Positions 19,579 to 28,778 of a stretch of DNA of 64,000 bases are shown one piece after another. The position numbers and the translations under genes were made by a program. The first letter of the stretch is position 1. Each line of letters opens with the position of its first letter. The notes under the pieces were generated by a model. The model saw only the letters and a list, made by a program, of their open reading frames with translations, was not told the DNA's origin and ran no database searches. Source of the DNA: Thiogranum sp. (GTDB lineage Bacteria; Pseudomonadota; Gammaproteobacteria; DSM-19610); the NCBI GenBank assembly GCA_030148775.1, contig JASBST010000108.1, forward strand, positions 124,001 through 188,000, given 5' to 3'.

Positions 19579-19689
19579 TCAGAATCCGTTTGCGGTCGCC
19601 CAGATGAACCCTAGGTAGACGGCGATGGCCATGACCCCAAGCACTATCGCGAATTTGCGGGCGCGTGCTGTCTGTGCCTTATAATCCAT
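19579..19689 (-). CDS. 36-residue cytochrome oxidase small assembly-type protein
   Basis: A short frame reading MDYKAQTARARKFAIVLG, then a hydrophobic helix, ending FIWATANGF. Its stop is two bases before the cox11 start and its own start is 47 bases after ctaD. Many beta- and gammaproteobacteria have a one-helix peptide with a basic N-terminus in exactly this slot, annotated as oxidase small assembly protein. The match here is by size, topology and position, not by strong sequence identity. Confidence 0.72.
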   Translation of the reverse strand: MDYKAQTARARKFAIVLGVMAIAVYLGFIWATANGF

Positions 19690-19736
19690 ACGTGCCGGCG
19701 GGCGCCCTGCGGCGCCCGCCTCTCCCTCCAGGCCGC

Positions 19737-21311
19737 TTATTTGACTTCAGGCGCCGTGCTGAAGCTGTGGTACGGCGGCGGCGAAGGCAGGGTCCACTCC
19801 AGTCCGTGGGCACCTTCCCAGACCTGATCGGTGGCCTTCTCGCCACCTTTAATGGTCTTGAAGACGATATACACGAACAGCAACTGCGTCAGCCCGAAGG
19901 CAAAACCACCGATACTCGAGATCTCGTTGAAACCGGCAAACTGCACCGAGTAGTCCGGAATACGCCGCGGCATGCCCGCGAGCCCCAGGAAGTGCTGCGG
20001 GAAAAACAGCACATTGACCGAAATCGTCGAAAGCCAGAAGTGCAGCTTACCCAGTTTCTCGTTGTACATGTGCCCGGTCCACTTCGGCAACCAGTAGTAG
20101 GTGGCGCCCATAATGGCGAATACGGCGCCGGTCACCAGCACGTAGTGGAAATGGGCGACGACGAAATAGGTATCGTGATACTGGAAATCGACCGGCGCCA
20201 TCGCCAGCATCAGACCGGAGAAACCACCAATGGTGAACATGATCACGAAACCGATCGCGAACAGCATCGGCGTCTCGAAGGTCATGGCGCCGCGCCACAT
20301 GGTCGACACCCAGTTGAACACCTTCACCCCGGTGGGAACGGCGATCAGCATGGTTGCGTACATGAAGAACAATTCTCCGGTCAGCGGCATACCGACCGTG
20401 AACATATGGTGCGCCCAGACGATGAACGAAAGAAAAGCGATCGACGCGGTCGCATAAACCATCGAGCTGTAACCAAACAACGGTTTGCGCGCAAAGGTCG
20501 GAATGATCTGTGAAACGATACCGAAGGCCTGCAGGATCAGAATGTACACCTCGGGATGCCCGAAGAACCAGAAAATGTGCTGAAACATCACCGGGTCACC
20601 GCCGCCGGCGGCGTTGAAGAACGAGGTATCGAAAAAGCGGTCGGTCAACAGCATCGTCACCGCGCCGGCCAGTACAGGCATGGTGGCAATCAGCAGGTAG
20701 GCGGTGATCAGCCAGGTCCAGACGAACAGCGGCATCTTCATCATCGTCATGCCGGGCGCGCGCATGTTGACGATGGTCACTATGACGTTGATCGCACCCA
20801 TGATGGAGGAAATACCCATCAGGTGCACCGAGAAGATCAGGAACGGAAACGCATTACCGGTCTGCATCACCAGCGGCGGATACATCGTCCAGCCACCCGC
20901 CGGCGCGCCGCCCTCCATGAACAGCGTACTGAGCAGGATGGCGAAGGCGAACGGCAGAATCCAGAAACTCCAGTTGTTCATGCGCGGCAGGGCCATGTCC
21001 GGCGCACCGATCATCATCGGTATCAGCCAGTTGGCCAGACACACGAACGCGGGCATGACGGCGCCGAAGATCATGATCAGCGCATGCATGGTGGTCATGG
21101 AATTGAAGAACTGCGGTTCTACGAACTGCAAGCCTGGCTCGAACAGTTCGGCGCGAATCACCATCGCCATCGCGCCGCCGACCAGGAACATCAGCAGCGA
21201 GAACAGCAGATAAAGAGTGCCGATGTCCTTGTGGTTGGTGGTCGTTACCCAGCGCATCAGCCCGCTCGGGTGTTCTTCATGATGTGCGTCGTGTGTCGTT
21301 GCGGTACTCAT
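19737..21311 (-). CDS. ctaD: Cytochrome c oxidase subunit I
   Basis: Catalytic subunit with haem a and the haem a3-CuB centre, reducing oxygen and pumping protons. The 524 residues show the expected ligands: TMHALIMIF (haem a), WFFGHPEVYILI (CuB His and cross-linked Tyr), VWAHHMF (two CuB His), and VAHFHYV (haem a3 and haem a His). Twelve TM helices fit the length. It lies 23 bases after ctaC in the operon. Confidence 0.98.
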   Translation of the reverse strand: MSTATTHDAHHEEHPSGLMRWVTTTNHKDIGTLYLLFSLLMFLVGGAMAMVIRAELFEPGLQFVEPQFFNSMTTMHALIMIFGAVMPAFVCLANWLIPMMIGAPDMALPRMNNWSFWILPFAFAILLSTLFMEGGAPAGGWTMYPPLVMQTGNAFPFLIFSVHLMGISSIMGAINVIVTIVNMRAPGMTMMKMPLFVWTWLITAYLLIATMPVLAGAVTMLLTDRFFDTSFFNAAGGGDPVMFQHIFWFFGHPEVYILILQAFGIVSQIIPTFARKPLFGYSSMVYATASIAFLSFIVWAHHMFTVGMPLTGELFFMYATMLIAVPTGVKVFNWVSTMWRGAMTFETPMLFAIGFVIMFTIGGFSGLMLAMAPVDFQYHDTYFVVAHFHYVLVTGAVFAIMGATYYWLPKWTGHMYNEKLGKLHFWLSTISVNVLFFPQHFLGLAGMPRRIPDYSVQFAGFNEISSIGGFAFGLTQLLFVYIVFKTIKGGEKATDQVWEGAHGLEWTLPSPPPYHSFSTAPEVK

Positions 21312-21334
21312 TTAACTCCTCTCCTTCACGACCC

Positions 21335-22462
21335 TTAACGGGCTGCCTTTACGTCAGAAGGTTGAACCATGTCGCCGGTGTCGTTGCCCCAGGCGTTACG
21401 CTCGTAGGTGACCACCGCTGCCAGCTCCACATCACTCAACTGGTTGGCGAAAGCCGCCATCGCAGTGCCGGGCTTGCCGTTGAGAACCAAAGAAATATGG
21501 CCGGCAACCGGGCCGGTCGTCACTGCACCGCCCTTGAGCGCCGGGAAAGCGCCGGGCACGCCCTCACCGTTGGCCTGGTGGCAGGCGGCGCAGCTGCTGT
21601 TGTAGACCTTTTCGCCGCGGGCCATCAACTCATCGCGGCTCCAGGTCCGCTGAGCCGCCTGCTCGTCGGCCTTGGCCTCGCCCTTTTGCTCGGCGACCCA
21701 CTTTTCGTAATCCGCTTCGTCCTTGGCCACCACCACGATCGGCATAAAACCGTGATCCTTGCCGCACAGCTCCGCGCACTGACCGCGGTAGGTGCCGGCC
21801 TTTTCGACCTTGAACCACATTTCGTTGATATAACCCGGAATCGCATCTTTCTTCATGCCCAGCGCGGGCACCCACCAGGCATGAATGACGTCGTTGGCCG
21901 TGATCAGCAGGCGCACCTTCTTGTTCACCGGCACCACCAGGGGCTTATCCACTTCAAGCAGATAGTGCTCATCTTTCTTGGCTTTGTTGTAGATCTGATC
22001 TTTGGGCGTGGCCAGCGAACTGATGAAGCTGATGCCGTTGTCGACATAATCGTAACCCCAGCGCCACTGGTAACCCGTCACCTTGATACTGAGATCCGCG
22101 TTACTGGTATCCTCCATCGCCACCAACGCCTTGGTAGCCGGAATCGCCATGCCCACCAGTATCAGAAAGGGAATGATGGTCCAGAGGATTTCCACCGTGG
22201 TGCTCTCATGGAACTGGGAAGGCTGCACACCGCGCGATTTGCGGTGCTTGATGATCGAAATGAACATGGCGCCGAAGACCACCACGCCGATACCGATACA
22301 GACTTCCAGGATCAGCATGTGCAGATCGTAGGCCTCCCGGCTGATGGGAGTTACGCCGGTGGTCAGATTGAGACCGTATTCAGCTGCCGCGCTTGTCGCG
22401 CCGAACAGCGCCGCAATCCCGGCCGCCGCTGTCAGCGCTCGTTTTGTTTTAGTTACCAACAT
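21335..22462 (-). CDS. ctaC: caa3-type cytochrome c oxidase subunit II with fused cytochrome c
   Basis: Signal peptide (ending ATSAAA), two TM helices, a cupredoxin domain with the CuA motif CAELCGKDHGFM, a charged linker and a C-terminal cytochrome c domain with CAACH. The fused cytochrome makes this a caa3-type enzyme that can accept electrons directly from complex III or soluble carriers. Start choice is uncertain: AAGGAG lies 11 bases before ATG 22462 but only two before ATG 22471, and the frame stays open to a GTG at 22516. Length from 22462 is 375. Confidence 0.95.
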   Translation of the reverse strand: MLVTKTKRALTAAAGIAALFGATSAAAEYGLNLTTGVTPISREAYDLHMLILEVCIGIGVVVFGAMFISIIKHRKSRGVQPSQFHESTTVEILWTIIPFLILVGMAIPATKALVAMEDTSNADLSIKVTGYQWRWGYDYVDNGISFISSLATPKDQIYNKAKKDEHYLLEVDKPLVVPVNKKVRLLITANDVIHAWWVPALGMKKDAIPGYINEMWFKVEKAGTYRGQCAELCGKDHGFMPIVVVAKDEADYEKWVAEQKGEAKADEQAAQRTWSRDELMARGEKVYNSSCAACHQANGEGVPGAFPALKGGAVTTGPVAGHISLVLNGKPGTAMAAFANQLSDVELAAVVTYERNAWGNDTGDMVQPSDVKAAR

Positions 22463-22540
22463 TGCCAACATTTCTCCTTCCAATACCTGAAAGCTGCTGT
22501 AGTTCGGAGCAGACACCCGGGATTGTACGCGATAAGTCGA

Positions 22541-23023
22541 TCACTCACAGGCGCGCACCGCCCGATTCAGCTGTTCCGCCAGGAAACATTTTTCATCTTC
22601 CGTGAGACAGCGCCCCACTTCCACGCTGCGCCCGTGCGAGCGCAGACAGAGTCGCGACGGATGCCCCTTTATCGGCGCGTCTTCGTGAATCACACGCACC
22701 CAGGCACGCTGAAACGATTGCGCCTGTCGCTGCCCCGCGTTGCGCGCAATGACATCGACGCGGTCGCCATCGATGGAAATTTCCTGCCAATCATTCGCCC
22801 TTCGTGAAACCACGTAAAGCGCGATACCCAGCGCCAGCATCTCCAGACCGGCAAATGGCAGAATCAACCAGGCGCCTTTGAGGGCAAAAGCTATGGCTAT
22901 ACTAAAGGACACCAGTACCATGCCCAGGTAAAAGCGCACGGCGTCGCGCCATGATAATGAACAATTGGGTCGGATGAGGAACCGACGGGTGCAGGCAAAG
23001 TTGTCAAACTGGGTTGCGACCAC
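22541..23023 (-). CDS. DUF2244 family membrane protein
   Basis: 160 residues from GTG 23023, which has AGAGG seven bases ahead; the longer upstream frame lacks support. Two adjacent TM helices (about 35-75) are followed by a cytoplasmic domain with the family-like VIARNAG and WVRVIHED segments. DUF2244 genes commonly sit directly upstream of coxB/ctaC, as here (78 bases away), so it is probably the first gene of the oxidase operon. Function is unknown. Confidence 0.82.
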   Translation of the reverse strand: MVATQFDNFACTRRFLIRPNCSLSWRDAVRFYLGMVLVSFSIAIAFALKGAWLILPFAGLEMLALGIALYVVSRRANDWQEISIDGDRVDVIARNAGQRQAQSFQRAWVRVIHEDAPIKGHPSRLCLRSHGRSVEVGRCLTEDEKCFLAEQLNRAVRACE

Positions 23024-23377
23024 CGGGTTACCTCTATAACAACCTGGTCCGCGAGAGAAAACCACAGTCCCACGTACTGCAGCGCATGCTACCTCAGCGG
23101 TCAAAAGAGGTGCAAAAAAAATTAAAATCTACAGCCATAAAATTTAACTATATCTTGGACATAGAGAATCGTTAATTAATTATATTTTTATATTATAAAA
23201 CTAATAAAGCCTGCGCTGGACCGCCCGCCCCGGCGCACGCCGGCCCAGGGACGGTAACATGCCAGTCATAATGTTCAAGTCAGCATGACGCCGGCCGAAA
23301 ATACAGTAATTGCGTCACATTTTTTTGAATCCATATTGATTCAGGCACGGATCGATTCTGTGCGAGGGAAAGGGGCC
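23024..23377. other. AT-rich divergent intergenic region
   Basis: These 354 bases contain no gene. Bases about 23105-23215 are strikingly AT-rich compared with the rest of the window, which suits a promoter with an upstream element for the divergent DUF2244-ctaC operon and/or the Sel1 gene. A short GC hairpin (CCGGCG-CAC-GCCGG) lies near 23232. I could not identify a specific regulator site. Confidence 0.45.
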
Positions 23378-23857
23378 ATGAACATCCTGCTCAAAGCACT
23401 CCTCATATTGTGCACCATCGCTGCCGTCAGCACGGCGAGTGCCGACCCGGAAGCCGTATTCGCCCGCAAACTCGCTCAGGCGCAAAGTGGCAACGCCGAG
23501 GCCCAGTACGACGTCGGCTACCGCTACGAGAAAGGCCGCGGCGTGGATGAGGACGACAAACTGGCTTTCGATTGGTATATGAAAGCGGCGTTACAGGGCC
23601 TGGATACGGCGCAATATAAGGTGGGCATGTGCTACCTGAACGGTAGCGGCGTCGACACCGACGAGGAACAGGGGCGCCTCTGGCTGGAAAAATCCGCCCA
23701 CCAGGGTTACCCACCGGCGCAATACCATCTGGGAAACTTTTACGCCAACCAGTTGCGCGACTACCGCCAGGCTTTGAGCTGGCTGGAAAAAGCCCAGGGC
23801 AACGGCTACGTTCCCGCGACCCGGGCGATCTTTCAGGTCAAAAAAGCGCTCAACTGA
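23378..23857 (+). CDS. Secreted Sel1-repeat protein
   Basis: 159 residues: a signal peptide (to about residue 21, ending STASA), then three Sel1-like repeats recognisable by AQYDVGYRYEKGRGV, AQYKVGMCYLNGSGV and AQYHLGNFYA. The ATG at 23378 is chosen for its signal peptide and the AAGGGG ahead of it; the frame opens earlier at 23285 without support. Sel1 repeats are alpha-solenoid protein-binding modules. The gene converges on bioD and overlaps it by eight bases. Confidence 0.88.
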   Translation: MNILLKALLILCTIAAVSTASADPEAVFARKLAQAQSGNAEAQYDVGYRYEKGRGVDEDDKLAFDWYMKAALQGLDTAQYKVGMCYLNGSGVDTDEEQGRLWLEKSAHQGYPPAQYHLGNFYANQLRDYRQALSWLEKAQGNGYVPATRAIFQVKKALN

Positions 23858-24524
23858 CCGGCAGGTCGAAACGCGCGCCGGCTATGGCCGCGTCCGCCTG
23901 TGCCTGGTAGGCCAGTTCGCCAACGCAGGGCACGGGTACGCGTGCGCGCAAGGCGGCGATATTGGCTTGCTGCAGCTCACACGCCGGATCCAGCCGGTTG
24001 GCGATCCAGCCCGCAAACGGTAGCGCCGAAGCCTCGATCGCGCGGGCGCTCAATAGCGCATGGTTCAGGCAGCCCAGCCGGATCCCCACCACCAGGATCA
24101 CCGGCAGCTGTAGTGCGGCCGCCACATCGGCCATGGTGCGGGAGGCGTCGATCGGCACCAGCCAACCGCCGACACCTTCAACCACCACCTGGTCGGCCTG
24201 GCGCGCCAACTGCGCCAGGCTGCGCACGATGGTGTCCGGTTCGATACTGGCGCCGCACGCCTCGGCGGCCAGATGCGGCGCCACGGCCGGTTCGAACGCA
24301 TAAGGATTGACCAGCCGATAGGCTGTCGGGCACGAGGATTGCGCCTGCAGTTGCAGCGCGTCGTCGTTTACCAGGCCGTCCGGGGTCGGCCGGCAGCCAC
24401 TGGAGACCGGCTTCATTCCCACCACCGACCGGCCCTGCGCCTGCAAATGGCGCATCAGCGCCACGCTCGCCAGCGTCTTGCCGACGCCGGTATCGGTACC
24501 GGCGACAAAATAGCCCGGGGTCAT
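23850..24524 (-). CDS. bioD: Dethiobiotin synthase
   Basis: Carboxylates 7,8-diaminopelargonate to dethiobiotin with ATP and CO2. The 224 residues have the P-loop GTDTGVGKT (9-17), the MKPVSSG substrate motif and VEGVGGW. Last gene of the biotin operon; its start overlaps the bioC stop by four bases. The 3' end overlaps the convergent Sel1 gene by eight bases. Confidence 0.97.
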   Translation of the reverse strand: MTPGYFVAGTDTGVGKTLASVALMRHLQAQGRSVVGMKPVSSGCRPTPDGLVNDDALQLQAQSSCPTAYRLVNPYAFEPAVAPHLAAEACGASIEPDTIVRSLAQLARQADQVVVEGVGGWLVPIDASRTMADVAAALQLPVILVVGIRLGCLNHALLSARAIEASALPFAGWIANRLDPACELQQANIAALRARVPVPCVGELAYQAQADAAIAGARFDLPVS

Positions 24525-25366
24525 CGGCGCCCCACCTGGTCCAGGGACACGCTGGCGACATCCTCGGCACGCCAGGCATGACCATTGACGATTTCGTAAC
24601 TGGCCGGCAGCACGCCGTCGCGACGGAACTGCTCATAAGCTTGCCGCAGGCGCTGCATGTGCGCCTTCCCGGTGAGACCGCGCGGCCGGCCGGCGGTGAC
24701 ATTATGCGCGCCGATCTGCTTGAGTTCGCGCATCAGCTGCCCGATGTCGCCATAGGTCAGCGTCAGGCGCTCCACATCCATGACCGGATCGGCGAAGCGG
24801 GTTTTCACCAGGGCATCGCCCACATCGTGCATGTCGAGAAAGGCGTTAACGTGCGAGTAGTCGTCCACCTGCGACCAACTGGTCCGTAGCTCATGCAGTG
24901 TATCGGGTCCGAAGCTGGTAAACAGCAACAGCCCGCCGGGTCGTAGCACGCGTCGCAGTTCACGGAAGACGGCCTCGATGTCGACGCACCACTGCAACAT
25001 CAGATTGGAGAAAACCAGATCGAAACGGCCGGCGGCGAAAGGCAGGCGCTCGGCGTCGGCACACACACAGCGCGGCCGACGCCACCAGCGCCCGCGTCTG
25101 GCCGCCTGCGTCAACATCGCCTGGGCGATATCCAGGGCCACCACCTCGGCAGTCCGATAGCGCTGCATCAGCACGGGAATCGAGGCGCCGGTGCCGCAGC
25201 CGAGCTCGAGAATGCGGCGAGGCCGGATTTTCATCAGTTCGAGCCGCTGCAGCAGACGCGCGCCCACCTCGCGCTGCAGCACCGCGGCCTGATCGTAGCC
25301 ACCTGCGGCCTGCTCGAAGCTACGGCGCGTCTGCCGCTTGTCGGGTAGCCGGTCAACCGGATACAT
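24521..25366 (-). CDS. bioC: Malonyl-ACP O-methyltransferase BioC
   Basis: Methylates malonyl-ACP so that the fatty-acid machinery can build the pimeloyl chain. The 281 residues have the SAM motif I ILELGCGTGASIP and the BioC-like segments RRSFEQAAGGYDQAAVLQRE, DLVFSNLMLQWC and FGPDTLHELR. ATG 25366 is the start; the long upstream frame lies within bioH and is not coding. The start overlaps the bioH end by 14 bases. Confidence 0.96.
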   Translation of the reverse strand: MYPVDRLPDKRQTRRSFEQAAGGYDQAAVLQREVGARLLQRLELMKIRPRRILELGCGTGASIPVLMQRYRTAEVVALDIAQAMLTQAARRGRWWRRPRCVCADAERLPFAAGRFDLVFSNLMLQWCVDIEAVFRELRRVLRPGGLLLFTSFGPDTLHELRTSWSQVDDYSHVNAFLDMHDVGDALVKTRFADPVMDVERLTLTYGDIGQLMRELKQIGAHNVTAGRPRGLTGKAHMQRLRQAYEQFRRDGVLPASYEIVNGHAWRAEDVASVSLDQVGRR

Positions 25367-26129
25367 GTCGATTTCCGTCGCTGCCGGCCTGCAACCAATC
25401 GCGCAGACAATCGGCGCAGGCCTGTGGATGGGAAAGAAAGGGTGCGTGCCCGGCCCGGTCGACCGTGTGACGCATGCCGGGAACCCGCATGGAGACTGCG
25501 CCCGCCGGCACCAGCGTGTCGCGGCCGCCGAACAACCAGTACAGCGGCGCGTCAAGCCCGCCGAGCGCCGCGCGCAGGTCGCCTTGCTGCAACAACCGCA
25601 AGCCGTCGGCCAACGCCCAGGGTCGCGGGTGAGGCCGTGCATCCACCAATCCGCGCAGACGCCGCAGCACGGCGCTTTCGTCCTCGATGCCGCGGACCTG
25701 CAGGGCAAGAAACCGCGACAGCGTTTGCCCCGGATTGCGCTGGAGTTGATCGGCGAACTGATCGAATACCGTCGGCGCCACCGCGCAGGGCCAGTCCGGC
25801 CCGCTGACGAAACGCGGCGTGGCGGCGACCAGCACCAGACCCCGTACCCGCTGAGGCTGTAGACGTGCCACGTTCAACGCCACCAAGCCGCCCAGCGACC
25901 AGCCCAGCCACCAGGCCCTCGCGGGCGCTTGCGCCAACACCGCCTCGGACCAGGCGTCCAGGTGCGCGTCCACCCGGATGGACCTTGCGCCGTGCCCTGG
26001 CAGCTCGATCAGATGCACGCGAAAATCCACCGCCAACCGATCGGCCCATTCCGACCACACGCCGGCGTGCATCCCCCATCCAGGCAGCATCACCAGATCG
26101 GTGCCGCCGCCACGCCGCTCAGTCGCCAT
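25353..26129 (-). CDS. bioH: Pimeloyl-ACP methyl ester carboxylesterase BioH
   Basis: Removes the methyl ester from pimeloyl-ACP methyl ester, ending chain elongation. An alpha/beta hydrolase of 258 residues: oxyanion-region LPGWGMHAGVW, nucleophile elbow GWSLGG, acid in FGGRDTLVP and catalytic His in AGHAPFLSHP. Placement between bioF and bioC supports BioH over other hydrolases. It overlaps bioF by 11 bases. Confidence 0.95.
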   Translation of the reverse strand: MATERRGGGTDLVMLPGWGMHAGVWSEWADRLAVDFRVHLIELPGHGARSIRVDAHLDAWSEAVLAQAPARAWWLGWSLGGLVALNVARLQPQRVRGLVLVAATPRFVSGPDWPCAVAPTVFDQFADQLQRNPGQTLSRFLALQVRGIEDESAVLRRLRGLVDARPHPRPWALADGLRLLQQGDLRAALGGLDAPLYWLFGGRDTLVPAGAVSMRVPGMRHTVDRAGHAPFLSHPQACADCLRDWLQAGSDGNRHVSG

Positions 26130-27285
26130 GGGGGCACTCCCGCAGACTGTCGGCCAGCGACTGCAGCAAATAGTCCAATTGATCGCGCCGATGCGCCGCC
26201 GAAAGCGTCAGGCGCAGCCGCGCCGCGCCACGCGCCACGGTGGGCGGGCGGATGGCCGTGACCAGAAGGTTGCGCCGGCGCAGGGCCTCACTGAGTGCCA
26301 GCGCCCTGCCGGCGTCGCCCACCAGCAATGGCTGGATAGCCGTGGACGACGGCATCAACGGCAGTCCCAACTCGGCCGCGCAGTGGCGGAAATAGTCGAT
26401 ATGGCCGTCCAGGGTGGCGCGCAGCGCATCGCCCCGGCGCACCAGAGACAAGGCGGTGCGCGCGGCCCAGGCCAGTGCCGGCGGCGACGCAGTCGTGTAG
26501 ATAAAGGTTCGAGCTTGCTGTATCAGCGTCTCGATCAGCGCTTCGCTGCCAGCCACGAACGCCCCGAAGGTCCCGAGGGCCTTGCCCAGTGTGGCCATCA
26601 GTACGACATTATCGGCAGCGCTGCCGAGTTGGTCGAAACACCAGCCGCGTCCCTGTTGGCCGAGCACACCGAAACCATGCGCATCGTCGACCAGCAACCA
26701 GGCGGCATGCTGCTGCGCCAATGCCTGCAGCTCACGCAACGGTGCCCGATCGCCATCCATACTGAACACCGCGTCGCTGGCGATCAGCGCCTGAGCGGAC
26801 GCCTTGGACAACTTGCGCGCCAGCGCTGCCGTGTCGTTGTGGGCATAGCGCACCAGGCGCGCGCCACTCAAGCGCGCCGCGTCCAGCAGGGACGCGTGGT
26901 TCAGCCGGTCCTGGACGACGCTGTCGGAGCGCCCGCACAGCGCCGCCACCACGCCCAGGTTGGCCATGTAACCGGTCGAAAACAGCAACGCCCGTGGCCG
27001 GCCGACAAAATCCGCCAGTTCTTCCTCCAGCGCCTGATGGGCGTAACTGTGACCGCTGATCAGGTGCGCGGCGCCGCTGCCGACGCCGAAGCGTTGCGCG
27101 CCTTCGCGCAGCGCCGCAATCATTTGCGGGTGGTTTGCCAGCCCCAGGTAGTCATTGCTGCAAAAAGACAGGAAATCGCGGCCTTCGATCCGCACTTCGA
27201 CCGATTGAGGACCTTCGAGCGTCTGGCGCGTACGATACAAACGCTGCCGTTTTCGGGTGCCGAGCGCCGCCGCCAGATCCTGCAT
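26119..27285 (-). CDS. bioF: 8-amino-7-oxononanoate synthase
   Basis: PLP enzyme that condenses pimeloyl-ACP with L-alanine. The 388 residues include SNDYLGLANHP, the DDAHGFG cofactor motif and the PLP lysine in TLGKALG. It starts six bases after bioB and overlaps bioH. Confidence 0.97.
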   Translation of the reverse strand: MQDLAAALGTRKRQRLYRTRQTLEGPQSVEVRIEGRDFLSFCSNDYLGLANHPQMIAALREGAQRFGVGSGAAHLISGHSYAHQALEEELADFVGRPRALLFSTGYMANLGVVAALCGRSDSVVQDRLNHASLLDAARLSGARLVRYAHNDTAALARKLSKASAQALIASDAVFSMDGDRAPLRELQALAQQHAAWLLVDDAHGFGVLGQQGRGWCFDQLGSAADNVVLMATLGKALGTFGAFVAGSEALIETLIQQARTFIYTTASPPALAWAARTALSLVRRGDALRATLDGHIDYFRHCAAELGLPLMPSSTAIQPLLVGDAGRALALSEALRRRNLLVTAIRPPTVARGAARLRLTLSAAHRRDQLDYLLQSLADSLRECPHGD

Positions 27286-27291
27286 GACAAC

Positions 27292-28275
27292 TCAGACCGC
27301 CGTCAGGCCCAGACGCGCGAACAGCGCTTTATCCTGAGCGGCGTCCGGATTCGGCGTGGTCAGGAGCTTCTCTCCGTAAAAAATCGAATTGGCGCCGGCG
27401 TGGAAACAGAGCGCCTGGCATTCGTCGCTCATCGCCTCGCGCCCGGCGGACAGACGCACATGCGAGCGCGGCATGAGAATGCGGGCGACGGCGAGGGTAC
27501 GCACGAACTCGAACGGGTCGAGCGCGGCCTGATCGGCCAGCGGTGTGCCTTCGACCCGCACCAGCAGATTCACCGGCACACTTTCCGGGTGCGGCGACTG
27601 GCACGCCAGCTGCCGCAGCAACGAAGCGCGATCGTCGCGCGACTCGCCCATACCGACGATGCCTCCGCAGCATACGCGAATACCGGCCTCGCGCACGCGC
27701 TGCAACGTGTCCAGGCGCTCGTCGTAGGTGCGCGTGCTGATGATCTCGCCATAGAATTCGGGCGAGGTGTCCAGATTGTGGTTGTAATAATCCAGTCCGG
27801 CATCCTTCAGGCGGCGCGACTGATCGGCGTCCAGCATCCCCAGCGTGGCGCAGGTTTCCAGCCCCTCGGCACGCACACGCCCGACCATCTCCAGCACCCG
27901 CTCGAAATTGCGCCCGCGCGGATTGCGCCAGGCCGCACCCATGCAGAAACGGCTGGCGCCGGCCTGTTTGGCCTGTTTGGCGGCGGCGACCACGGCGTCC
28001 ACATCCATGAGCTTCTCCGCGGCGACCGGCGCCTCGTGATGCACGCTCTGCGGGCAGTAGGCGCAGTCCTCCGGACAGCCGCCGGTCTTGATACTGAGCA
28101 AGGTGCTGACCTGGACCGCGTTGGGATCAAAACTGGCCCGGTGAACCGACTGCGCGCGGAACAGCAAATCGTTGAACGGCAGCGCGAACAACGCCCGGAT
28201 CTCCTCCAGCGACCAATCGTAACGAATGGCGCCGGAAGGCGGCGCGGAAGAATCGATTTCAGTGACCGCTTGCAT
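27292..28275 (-). CDS. bioB: Biotin synthase
   Basis: Radical SAM enzyme that inserts sulfur into dethiobiotin. The 327 residues have the [4Fe-4S] motif CPEDCAYC, a [2Fe-2S] site built from later Cys and Arg residues ([26 protein letters not shown]), and YNHNLDTS. The start lies within the end of the upstream membrane gene (17-base overlap), so bioB is co-transcribed with it from the BirA-controlled promoter. Confidence 0.98.
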   Translation of the reverse strand: MQAVTEIDSSAPPSGAIRYDWSLEEIRALFALPFNDLLFRAQSVHRASFDPNAVQVSTLLSIKTGGCPEDCAYCPQSVHHEAPVAAEKLMDVDAVVAAAKQAKQAGASRFCMGAAWRNPRGRNFERVLEMVGRVRAEGLETCATLGMLDADQSRRLKDAGLDYYNHNLDTSPEFYGEIISTRTYDERLDTLQRVREAGIRVCCGGIVGMGESRDDRASLLRQLACQSPHPESVPVNLLVRVEGTPLADQAALDPFEFVRTLAVARILMPRSHVRLSAGREAMSDECQALCFHAGANSIFYGEKLLTTPNPDAAQDKALFARLGLTAV

Positions 28276-28684
28276 CGGCGTCCTCTTGTTGCAGTGGAAA
28301 GTCTTGCCAGCGCTCGCGCCAGATACGCATCAGATCGCGCATCGACCAAGGCACCAGAACGAGCGCCCCGATTATCCAGGCGGCAAGATAATAGTCCCAA
28401 CCACCGCCGGGGATGAAGGTGGCGGCGGCGACGAAAAACCCCGTGACCCCATAGAAACGGTAGGCAGCCTGCTGGGTGTAATAACCGACGCGTGGATTGG
28501 GATGGTGCCGGTTCATGGCGTACACCAGCATCGACAGCCCCAACCAGAGCATGCCCAGCGGAATAGGCAGCAGGATGGCGATAATATTGCCGTAATTGAA
28601 CAAGGCCGCGGACGAGCGCGCCTTGCGACCCGGCAGTGTGTGCACACCGCCGCCGACGGCAACGGAAAATTCCGGATCGGACAT
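28259..28684 (-). CDS. Unknown membrane protein leading the bio operon
   Basis: 141 residues with about three TM helices (about 32-56, 78-96, 100-118) and a polar N-terminus. I do not recognise the family. It is the first gene after a strong promoter overlapped by a BirA operator, and its 3' end overlaps bioB by 17 bases, so it is expressed with biotin synthesis genes and repressed by biotin. Roles in precursor or biotin transport or membrane anchoring are possible but unsupported. No clear ribosome site precedes the ATG. Confidence 0.75.
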   Translation of the reverse strand: MSDPEFSVAVGGGVHTLPGRKARSSAALFNYGNIIAILLPIPLGMLWLGLSMLVYAMNRHHPNPRVGYYTQQAAYRFYGVTGFFVAAATFIPGGGWDYYLAAWIIGALVLVPWSMRDLMRIWRERWQDFPLQQEDADASGH

Positions 28685-28722
28685 GGCGTTCGGTCAGTTA
28701 CACTATATAAAACAGGAGCCGC

Positions 28723-28751
28723 ACTATGCGGCGCCACCCGGTCGCTGTCAA
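28723..28751 (-). promoter_or_regulatory. Sigma-70 promoter of the biotin operon
   Basis: On the minus strand, a consensus -35 TTGACA (28746-28751) is followed after exactly 17 bases by CATAGT (28723-28728) as -10. The predicted start is near 28716, about 32 bases before the first gene of the operon. The -35 lies inside the left half-site of the BirA operator. Confidence 0.85.
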
Positions 28752-28778
28752 CCAGGGAAGGTCGCTGGTGGTTTACAA
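28745..28778. promoter_or_regulatory. BirA biotin operator
   Basis: Two half-sites, CTGTCAACC (28745-28753) and GGTTTACAA (28770-28778), are separated by 16 bases. The E. coli bio operator is TTGTAAACC-N16-GGTTTACAA, so the right half is perfect and the left matches seven of nine, with identical spacing. It overlaps the -35 of the bio promoter and the predicted comF start region. Biotinyl-AMP-bound BirA should repress the bio operon here. Confidence 0.9.

Noticed and set aside
25978-28416. Plus-strand open frame of 812 codons opposite bioF and bioB
   Set aside because: Antisense shadow of well-matched biotin genes; no signal, domain or ribosome site.
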